Source: Planctomycetota bacterium | GTDB lineage: Bacteria; Planctomycetota; UBA1135; GCA-002686595 | Direction of reading: 5' to 3' | Assembly: GCA_027083445.1 (NCBI GenBank) | Contig: JALWOP010000395.1 | Span: 1 to 40,983 of the forward strand | DNA: 40,983 bases | Made by a program: the position numbers and the translations under genes | Part shown: in pieces, positions 24,663 through 31,721 of the stretch | Layout: the number at the start of each line of letters is the position of its first letter | Numbering within the stretch: the stretch's first letter is position 1 | Notes under the pieces: model-generated | Told to the model about the DNA's origin: nothing | Seen by the model: only the letters and a program-made list of their open reading frames with translations | The model's database searches: none

Positions 24663-27600
24663 GTGCTCCTCTCCTTCTCTTGGAGCTGCGTCGAGATCGA
24701 TCCCCAGCCGATCGATGCAGGTGAGGCGCAGGAGGCCTTTCTGGCTCGGGACCTCAGCGATCCCAGGCTCGAGCGCCTCGCGGAGCCCTCACGTCCCTGG
24801 CCTCCCGAGGTCTTGGAGTTGGCGGACCTGGTTCACATGGCCTGGCTGCTCTCCCCCGCGCTGGAGACGGCTCGGCAGGAGATCCTCGCCGCCGGGGCGG
24901 AGACCCGCGCGGCCGGCGCACCGCCCAACCCGACTCTCGGCCTGATACCGGCCCGGGTGACGAAGACCGACGCTCCCCCCTGGATCTACACGGTCACCCT
25001 CGAACAACTGCTCGACCCGGGCGGGCAGCACCGAAGGGCTCGGGAGGTTGCGGAGCAGGGGGGGCGCCTGGCCGAGTTGGAGCTGGGGCAGGTGGCCTGG
25101 GACCTCTACCGCACGGTGCGGGATGCCTATCGCGCCCTGCTCCTGGACCGGGAGGAACTCGAGCTGGACCGGCGAGGGGTCGCCCAGGCCCAGGCCGAAC
25201 TGGAGTTGGCGCGGACGCGCCTCGATGCGGGGGATGGGGGGCGCGCTGGCGTCCTGGATGCGGAGATCGAACTCCAAAACGCCTCGCGGGCCGTGGCCCG
25301 TGGGGAGGCTCGGCTGCGCACGGCGCACCTCCGACTCGCCCAGGCCTTTGGACTAACCGCCGCAGCCCTCTCCGCAGCAGTCATCGCGGAACGACCCCTC
25401 GAGGGGGATGCCGAGAGCCTCGCCACGCCGCTGCTCGATCGGCTCGACATCCGGCGCGCCCTCGCCCGCTACGAACAGCGCGAGCGGGAGCTGGCGCTGG
25501 AACTCGCCCGCCAGGTGCCTGGCCTGCGGCTGGCCCCCGGCTTTGAATACGACCAGGGGGCGCGCAAGTGGTCCCTGGGTTTGGGCTTCGACCTGCCCCT
25601 ATTCAGTCGCAACCGCGGACCGATCGAAGCGGCCCTGGCTGAGCTCGCCCCGACCTTCGAGGAGGCGGGCATCGAACTCGTCCCCGGCCTGCACCGTCCG
25701 GCGAACTTCGTCGAGACTTCGGTGCAGGGGCTAGCTCACTCCCTCTGGATCGGTGCCGCCCTGGTCGCCCTGGTACTGATCGCCTTCCTGTGGGATCCAC
25801 GCGTGGCCTTCATCTCGATGACCGCCATTCCCCTCTCCCTCCTGGCGGGCGTCCTGGTCCTGATGCACCTGGGTTACAGCCTGAACACCATGACCCTGGG
25901 GGGGCTGGCGATCGCCATCGGCGAGGTGGTCGACGATGCGATCATCGATGTGGAAAACATCGTGCGCCGCTTGGGGCAGAACGCGGCTCTCGGTGATCCG
26001 CGCCCCGCCTACCGGATCGTGCTCGACGCATCCCTCGAAGTGCGCACTTCGGTGGTCTACGCCACCTTCGTCGTCATTCTGGTCTTCTATCCGATCCTCT
26101 CACTCGGCGGCTTGGCGGGGCGCTTCTTCGCGCCCCTGGGAATCGCCTACATCGCCGCCGTGCTCGCCTCCCTGGCCGTGGCCTTGACGGTGACCCCGGC
26201 CCTTTCCCTCCTCTTGCTCAAGGGGCACGGCGCGCGGACCCATCCCCCTTGGGTGCTCGCTCTGCGCGGGGTTTATGGACGCATGCTGGCGGCGGTCTTG
26301 GACCGTCCGCGCGCGGCGATCGTCGGCGGCATCCTGTTGACCCTCCTCGCTCTCGGCGCTGTGCCCCTGCTCGGCACCTCCTTCCTACCCGACTTCCGTG
26401 AGGGGCACTTCGTACTCCAGGTCTCCCTGGCGCCGGGGGCCTCGATCGAGGAAACCCTGCGGGTGGGTAAGTGCATCAGTGACGAGTTGCTCCGAAACCC
26501 TCACATCGCTTTGATCGAGCAGCAGGTCGGTCGTACACCCCTCTCCGAGGATCCCTGGGGACCGAATCGCAGTGAGTTTCACATCGAGCTGGCGCGCCTT
26601 CCGGCTCGGGTCGAAGCGGGGGTCGGCGAGGAGATCCGCGAGGTGGTGGAGCACATTCCCGGGATCCAGAGCGAGCTGCTCACCTTCCTGGGAGATCGCA
26701 TCGGTGAGACGATCAGCGGCGAGACGGCTGAGGTGGCGATCAGTGTCTTCGGGGATGATCTCGAGGGGATCGAGGCGACGGCGCGGGAGGTCGCCGCCTT
26801 GCTGGAGCGCGTGCCCGGCGCGGTCGACGTGCAACTGGGCGCCCTGCGCGGGCAGCCCTCGGTGGGAGTGCGCCTGCGGCGTGAAGACTGCATCGCCTAC
26901 GGCCTGGCTCCCGCTGCGGTGTTGGAAACGATCAAGACGGCCTTCGGCGGCACCGTTCTGGGCCAAATCCATGAAGGCTCCAAGACCTTCGATGTGGAAG
27001 CCCGCCTGGCACCGCAGCTCGCGAGCGATCCCGAACGGATCGGCGATCTGCTCCTGGCCTCGCCCCGCTCCGGTCTGGTACCCCTGCGACGCCTGGCCGA
27101 GGTCCACGCCGAGCCCGCCCGTTCGATGATCCTCCATGCGGGGGGACGCCGACGTCAAACGGTGACCTGCAATGTGGAGGGGCGGGACGTGGGCTCCTTC
27201 GTCGAAGAGGCCAAGGGGGAGCTGGACGATGGGTTGACCCTGGCAGCAGGCAGCTACCTGGAGTGGAGCGGCGCGGCCGAGGAGCAGGGTCGAGCCCGGC
27301 GTGAGCTCGGATTGCACTCGGGGCTGGCGTTGGTCGGCATCCTGCTCCTGCTCTCGCTGGCCTTCAAGGATCCACGCTTGACCGCTCTGATGCTGGCCAA
27401 CCTGCCCTTCGCCTTCGTGGGGGGCATCGCGGCGGTACTTCTCACCGGCGGTACCCTTTCGATGGGTTCCATGGTCGGTTTCGTGACCCTGCTCGGGATC
27501 ACCATGCGCAACTCGATCATGATGATCTCGCACCAGGAACACCTGGTCGAGGTCGAGGGCTACTCCCCCGGTCCGGCAACGATCATCCAGGCGGCGAGCG

Positions 27601-27809
27601 AGCGGTTGGCTCCGATCCTGATGACCGCTTTGGTGACGGGCATGGGGCTCCTGCCGATCGCCCTGGGCAGTGGCAGCGCCGGACGGGAGATCGAGGGACC
27701 GATGGCCTGGGTCATCCTGGGCGGCCTGATCTCCTCGACCCTCCTGAACCTGCTCGTACTGCCCAGTCTCTACGCAGGTTTCGGTCGGCCCGGCGCGGCG
27801 AGCCACTGA
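24663..27809 (+). CDS. In-frame chimera: TolC/CusC-type outer-membrane efflux protein joined to a truncated RND (CusA-type) pump
   Basis: One 1048-residue open frame made of two families. Residues 1-~325 look like an outer-membrane factor: a lipoprotein-like start (LLSFSWSC), 'LVHMAWLLSPALETARQEI', long Ala/Glu/Arg helices, then 'GLGFDLPLFSRNRGPIEAAL', the start of the second TolC half. From ~326 the sequence is an RND transporter entered in mid-protein: 'FVETSVQGLAHSLWIGAALV' (second membrane helix onward), 'IGEVVDDAIIDVENIVRRL' with the acidic proton-relay residues, the second porter domain, and the remaining helices. Missing are the end of the outer-membrane protein, any adaptor, and the first ~320 residues of the pump. 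A deletion joining two genes of one efflux operon, or an assembly misjoin, is likely. GTG 24663 is the assigned start; the frame is open back to 24609, so a longer signal peptide from a rare start is possible. Confidence 0.8.
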   Translation: MLLSFSWSCVEIDPQPIDAGEAQEAFLARDLSDPRLERLAEPSRPWPPEVLELADLVHMAWLLSPALETARQEILAAGAETRAAGAPPNPTLGLIPARVTKTDAPPWIYTVTLEQLLDPGGQHRRAREVAEQGGRLAELELGQVAWDLYRTVRDAYRALLLDREELELDRRGVAQAQAELELARTRLDAGDGGRAGVLDAEIELQNASRAVARGEARLRTAHLRLAQAFGLTAAALSAAVIAERPLEGDAESLATPLLDRLDIRRALARYEQRERELALELARQVPGLRLAPGFEYDQGARKWSLGLGFDLPLFSRNRGPIEAALAELAPTFEEAGIELVPGLHRPANFVETSVQGLAHSLWIGAALVALVLIAFLWDPRVAFISMTAIPLSLLAGVLVLMHLGYSLNTMTLGGLAIAIGEVVDDAIIDVENIVRRLGQNAALGDPRPAYRIVLDASLEVRTSVVYATFVVILVFYPILSLGGLAGRFFAPLGIAYIAAVLASLAVALTVTPALSLLLLKGHGARTHPPWVLALRGVYGRMLAAVLDRPRAAIVGGILLTLLALGAVPLLGTSFLPDFREGHFVLQVSLAPGASIEETLRVGKCISDELLRNPHIALIEQQVGRTPLSEDPWGPNRSEFHIELARLPARVEAGVGEEIREVVEHIPGIQSELLTFLGDRIGETISGETAEVAISVFGDDLEGIEATAREVAALLERVPGAVDVQLGALRGQPSVGVRLRREDCIAYGLAPAAVLETIKTAFGGTVLGQIHEGSKTFDVEARLAPQLASDPERIGDLLLASPRSGLVPLRRLAEVHAEPARSMILHAGGRRRQTVTCNVEGRDVGSFVEEAKGELDDGLTLAAGSYLEWSGAAEEQGRARRELGLHSGLALVGILLLLSLAFKDPRLTALMLANLPFAFVGGIAAVLLTGGTLSMGSMVGFVTLLGITMRNSIMMISHQEHLVEVEGYSPGPATIIQAASERLAPILMTALVTGMGLLPIALGSGSAGREIEGPMAWVILGGLISSTLLNLLVLPSLYAGFGRPGAASH

Positions 27810-27883
27810 GCTCGCACCCAAGAACGGGCCGGTGCTGCGGGGGCTTTGGGAGACGCAAGCTGTCGGAGTTTCGGCTCTCGGGC

Positions 27884-27889
27884 TAGGGT
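27884..27889 (+). promoter_or_regulatory. Putative -10 box TAGGGT upstream of the GH127 gene
   Basis: TAGGGT ends 8 nt before the ATG at 27898, the same distance as TAGGCT from the zwf start, and again there is no Shine-Dalgarno sequence between. A leaderless transcript is implied. Confidence 0.4.
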
Positions 27890-27897
27890 GCAGGCGG

Positions 27898-30324
27898 ATG
27901 ATGTGGACGATGATTCGAACGCTGGCGTGGCTGCTCGGTTGCACGACCGGGGTGGGGGAGACTCCGGTCGCAGTTCCTTTCACACAGGTCCGCCTCACCG
28001 GCGGGCTCTGGGCCCAAAGGCTGGAGACCCACCGGCAAAGGACCCTGCCCTATGTGATGGAGCAGTGCGAGCGCACCGGGCGCGTGCGCAACTTCGCCGT
28101 CGCCGCAGGCATCGAGGAGGGGGATTTCAGGGGCATCTACTTCGATGACTCCGATGTCTACAAGGCCCTCGAAGGGGCGGCCTATACCCTGGCCGAGGGG
28201 GACGACCCCGCCCTGCGCAAGCGAGTCGACCGCTGGGTAGAACTCATCCGCGCCGCCCAGGAAGAGGACGGCTACCTCTACACCTTTCGCACGATCCGAG
28301 GAACGCAGCACGACGTTGCCGCCGTGGGACCCGAGCGCTGGTCGCACCTGGCATCGAGCCACGAGCTCTACAACGCGGGGCACCTCTACGAGGCCGCCGT
28401 CGCTCACTTTGCCGCCACGGGGGATTCCACCCTGCTCGAGGTGGCCGAGAAGAACGCCGACCTCCTCTGCAAACTCTTCGGTCCCGGCGCGGACCAACTC
28501 CACGATCCACCCGGCCACGAGGAGATCGAGCTGGGTCTGTTCAAGCTGGCGGACGTCACCGGCCGAGAGCGCTATCTCGACCTGGCGCGCTACTTCCTCC
28601 AGACCCGCGGCCGGCACGCGGGGCTCTACGGTTCCTATTCCCAGGATCACCAGCCGGTGGAGGAGCAGCGCGAGGCGGTCGGACACGCGGTGCGGGCGGG
28701 TTACCTCTACGCCGCCATGGCCGAGGCCGCCCGCCGTGGAGCACCCTATGGGGAGGCTCTGGATGGTCTTTGGAACGATGTCGTCGGCCGCAAGCTCTAC
28801 CTCACCGGCGGCGTCGGAGCCTCCCGTTCCGGCGAGGCCTTCGGGGCCGCCTACCAATTGCCCAATCAAAGTGCCTACGCGGAGACCTGCGCTGCGGTAG
28901 CCCTCATGCTCTGGAGCCAGCGCATGTTTCTCCTGCACGGCGAGGGACGCTACATCGACGTTCTGGAGTGGGTGCTCCACAACGGTTTCCTCGCCGGACT
29001 CTCTTGGGATGGGGTGCGCTTCTTCTATCCCAATCCCCTCGCCTGTGACGGCCACAGCGCCTTCAACCAGGGCACGCTTGGACGGTCCCCCTGGTTCTCC
29101 TGTTCCTGCTGTCCCGTCAACATCGCGCGCATCCTCCCCAGTCTCCCTGCTCTGGCCTATGCCACGGAGGGTGATGTGCTCTACACGAACCTCTATCTCG
29201 ACGCCGAGGCGCACTTCGAGCTCGACGGCACCCCCCTCGGCCTCCGTTCGCGCACGCGCTACCCCTTCGACGGTCGGGTGGATTTCACCTTGCAACTCGA
29301 CGCGCCCCGGGAGTTCGAAGTGCGCCTGCGCATTCCGACCTGGACCCAGGACGCTCCCCTGCCCGGGGGACTCTATCGCTACGCATCGGGCGAAGTGGGC
29401 GGGGGATGGACCATCCGCCTCGGCGCCGAAGAGTTCAGGCCCGAGGTTCGGAACGGTTACGCCCGGGTGCGTCGGGAATGGCACGATGGTGAAACCCTCA
29501 CCCTCGAACTCCCCATGCCCGTACGACGGGTGGTGGCGGACGAGCGTGTCGAGGCCGATCGGGGTCGCGTGGCCCTTACGCGTGGACCCCTGGTCTATGC
29601 CTTCGAAGCTTCGAGTTGCGGCGGGAGCGTGACGGACCTCTCCCTGCCCCCGGGGAGCGCGATGAGCCTCGAGCCGAGTGAACGCTTCGCGAGCTTGCAG
29701 GTGCCCCTGATCGCCGTCGAGGCCCGAGGGGTACACGGCGTGCGCGGCGAGGAGCCCGAGGTTCGCCCCCGAGTGGTACGCGCCCTGCCCTATGCCCTCT
29801 GGGCCAATGGAAAGGTGGGCGAGATGGCGGTCTGGCTGCCGGCGCAGGTCTCGGAGGTGGAACTTCCCCCCCCGCTGCCCTTCGCTGCACGCGCCCATGC
29901 CTCCGCCTCCCACTGCCACCGGGGCGACAGTCTGAATGCCCTGGCCGATGGGCGCCTGCCGCGCTCCTCTAGCGACGAGGAGCTGCCCCGCTTCACCTGG
30001 TGGCCACGGTGCGGGGGGAGCGAGTGGGTGCAGTACGATTTCGATGAGCCGACCGAGGTGAGCGCGGTCGAGATCTATTGGTTCGACGACCGGGAAGCGG
30101 GAGGCTGCCGCGTACCCCTTCGCGCGCGCCTGCTTGCCAAGGGTGGGGATGCCAAGGAAGCGGATGACTGGCGGCCGATCCCCAGCGCACAGCCGGGCTG
30201 CGAGCGAGACCGCTTCAACCGCGTGACCTTCGAGCCCCGGCGGGTTCGCGCCCTGCGCCTCGAGGTCGAGCTCGAGGAGGGGCGCTCGGGCGGCATCCTC
30301 GAGTGGCGCGTCGAGGGCCATTGA
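27898..30324 (+). CDS. Glycoside hydrolase family 127-type (DUF1680) beta-L-arabinofuranosidase-like enzyme
   Basis: An 808-residue protein. A short hydrophobic start (MIRTLAWLLGCTTGVG) may be a signal or lipoprotein peptide. An (alpha/alpha)6-type domain follows: 'FTQVRLTGGLWAQRLETHRQ', 'YFDDSDVYKALEGAAYTL', 'SSHELYNAGHLYEAAVAH', 'LYLTGGVGASRSGEAFG'. A beta domain and a discoidin-like C-terminus ('WVQYDFDEPTEVSAVEIYW') complete it. The zinc/nucleophile set of characterised GH127 enzymes is conserved: Glu329 and Cys331 in 'YAETCAA', Cys404 and Cys405 in 'CSCCPVN', where the second Cys pair includes the catalytic thiolate. Related families (GH137/142/146) share the fold, so the sugar specificity is not certain. 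ATGs at 27898, 27901 and 27910 are all possible starts; 27898 fits the -10 box. It probably acts on plant- or algal-type glycans outside the cytosol. Confidence 0.88.
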   Translation: MMWTMIRTLAWLLGCTTGVGETPVAVPFTQVRLTGGLWAQRLETHRQRTLPYVMEQCERTGRVRNFAVAAGIEEGDFRGIYFDDSDVYKALEGAAYTLAEGDDPALRKRVDRWVELIRAAQEEDGYLYTFRTIRGTQHDVAAVGPERWSHLASSHELYNAGHLYEAAVAHFAATGDSTLLEVAEKNADLLCKLFGPGADQLHDPPGHEEIELGLFKLADVTGRERYLDLARYFLQTRGRHAGLYGSYSQDHQPVEEQREAVGHAVRAGYLYAAMAEAARRGAPYGEALDGLWNDVVGRKLYLTGGVGASRSGEAFGAAYQLPNQSAYAETCAAVALMLWSQRMFLLHGEGRYIDVLEWVLHNGFLAGLSWDGVRFFYPNPLACDGHSAFNQGTLGRSPWFSCSCCPVNIARILPSLPALAYATEGDVLYTNLYLDAEAHFELDGTPLGLRSRTRYPFDGRVDFTLQLDAPREFEVRLRIPTWTQDAPLPGGLYRYASGEVGGGWTIRLGAEEFRPEVRNGYARVRREWHDGETLTLELPMPVRRVVADERVEADRGRVALTRGPLVYAFEASSCGGSVTDLSLPPGSAMSLEPSERFASLQVPLIAVEARGVHGVRGEEPEVRPRVVRALPYALWANGKVGEMAVWLPAQVSEVELPPPLPFAARAHASASHCHRGDSLNALADGRLPRSSSDEELPRFTWWPRCGGSEWVQYDFDEPTEVSAVEIYWFDDREAGGCRVPLRARLLAKGGDAKEADDWRPIPSAQPGCERDRFNRVTFEPRRVRALRLEVELEEGRSGGILEWRVEGH

Positions 30325-30409
30325 GGGGCACGCAGCCTTACCCTCCTCTTCCGCCGGGTTGGAAATGGGAAGGCGTCCTGGGGCCCTCAGAGGAGGGGCC
30401 GTCGACCGA

Positions 30410-30421
30410 AATCGATCGATT
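30410..30421. promoter_or_regulatory. 12-bp palindrome AATCGATCGATT in the 30325-30492 gap
   Basis: A perfect AT-rich palindrome in an otherwise GC-rich 168-bp gap, 83 bp upstream of the ATG at 30493 and 28 bp upstream of a candidate -10 TACCCT (30449-30454). It may be an operator or chance. No gene is seen in the gap. Confidence 0.3.
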
Positions 30422-30492
30422 CGCGAGGGTGCCCCGCAATCCCCGGGTTACCCTGAAGCCTTCCCGAACATCCTGGATCAAGGAGAACGATC

Positions 30493-31647
30493 ATGCGTCT
30501 CTCGACCCCCCTCACCCTCCTGGCCCTGGCCGGCCAGAGCTTCGCTGCGCTTCCTGTCGGTGCCTCCGTCTCCGCAGAGATGCTGGAGCTGACCTACCGC
30601 CCCTCGCGGGACTGGAAGATCGAGCTGCCGGCCGAGACCTACCGCAAGGTCTCGGGGGAACTGCCCGGGGGCTTCGTCACGCGGGTGGATGGCGGCAAGC
30701 TGCTCGTCGATTGTGACGGGGACGGCACTCCCGAACGGGAGGTCGAAGGCAAGCTCGACGATCAAAAGGTCCGCCGCGCGATGGTCGTCTGCCGCAACTC
30801 GGACGGCCGCACCCTTGCCTATCGGCTCATGTTTGCCGACGTGGGCTGGCTCTTCGCCCCGGGGGGCATGGCGGTCGGCAAGCTCGGGAGGGTCAAGCTC
30901 TCGATCATCGACCAGGATGGTGACGGTCGCTTCGACGGCTACGGGACGGACGCCCTGATCGTCGGTACGGGCAATCGAGCCCACTTCTTGTCCAAGGTGA
31001 TCTCGGTCGGCGGGTCGCTCTATTCGATCGACGTGGCACCCGACGGAACGCACCTTTCCTACGAGCCCTACGAGGGCGAGAGTGGGGTGCTCGACTTGAC
31101 CACCGCTCACAAGGCCCAGGCCAAGCTGCTCAGCGCCATCGTCGTCAGCGAGGATGGCAGCTACTCCTTCGATCTTGCCGGTGCTCCCGACGGCTTGCGT
31201 GTCCCCGCCGGCACCTATCGCCTACGCGGCGGCCGTCTGGGTCTGGGCAAGACCCGCGTCGAGGTAAGGGCGGACAAGACCGAGCCCCTGCGGGTCGAGC
31301 CGGGGAAGCGCCTGAATGTGCATTGGGGAGGCCCGGTGCGTGCGGAGTTCGCCTATCAGCGCAGGGGGAGCAAGGTCGCCTTCAGCCCCGACAAGGTCTG
31401 GTACTACGGCGCCGCCGGCGAGGAGTACCTGGACTGGAAGCCGATCGGCAAGTCCCCCGAGTTCACCGTGCGTGACAAGGAGAGCGGCAAGGAGCTGGCC
31501 AAGGCGGTCTTCGCCGGCAGCACATGAGGCTGCTTCTTCATTCCGGTCGCCGTGAGCGTACCGGCCGACACGAAGATCGACGTCAGCATGGTCGCCGAGA
31601 CCTTTGCCTTCGGGCCGGTTCCCGGCAAGCCGCGAACGGGGAATTGA
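30493..31647 (+). CDS. Secreted protein of unknown function with an in-frame UGA at 31525-31527
   Basis: The start ATG 30493 has AAGGAG 7 nt upstream and a signal peptide (LSTPLTLLALAGQSFAALPVGAS). The first 344 codons encode a beta-rich exported protein with 'DCDGDGTPERE' and 'DQDGDGRFDGYGTDAL', Ca-binding-like loops of the thrombospondin-3/EF type, and 'VPAGTYRLRGGRLGLGKTRV'. I do not recognise the family. TGA occurs at 31525-31527. The same frame then continues for 39 codons with high GC at third positions ('GCFFIPVAVSVPADTKIDVS', 'MVAETFAFGP') and ends at TGA 31645-31647. Either the UGA is read through (possibly as selenocysteine, giving ...ST-U-GC...), or it is a recent nonsense mutation or sequencing error. 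If the first stop is real, the protein is 344 residues (30493-31527). Confidence 0.7.
31525..31580 (+). other. In-frame UGA followed by a bulged hairpin
   Basis: After TGA and a 15-nt spacer, CCGGTCGC-CGTGA-GCGTACCGG can fold. A 4-bp CCGG/CCGG stem and a U/UA interruption are followed by a 3-bp CGC/GCG stem and a 5-nt loop containing GU. Bacterial selenocysteine insertion elements are hairpins at about this distance with an unpaired U below a short apical stem. The resemblance is loose, and GC-rich DNA forms hairpins easily. Confidence 0.25.
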
Positions 31648-31705
31648 CCCGGCCCGAATGGGGCTCGCCCGTGGACCCACCCCACGCAGGGGGCTGGTAA
31701 GGAAG

Positions 31706-31715
31706 TAGGATCGGA
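31706..31715 (+). promoter_or_regulatory. Putative -10 box TAGGAT and GGATCGGA site before the 31722 gene
   Basis: TAGGAT (31706-31711) lies 10 nt before the ATG at 31722. It overlaps GGATCGGA (31708-31715), which matches one arm of the perfect palindrome at 36239-36255 upstream of the winged-helix regulator. GGAG within it (31713-31716) could also act as a ribosome-binding site. Confidence 0.3.
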
Positions 31716-31721
31716 GACCTG

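Noticed and set aside
27883-30321. 812-codon minus-strand frame opposite the GH127 gene
   Set aside because: Antisense shadow; the GH127 motifs and zinc ligands on the plus strand are decisive.
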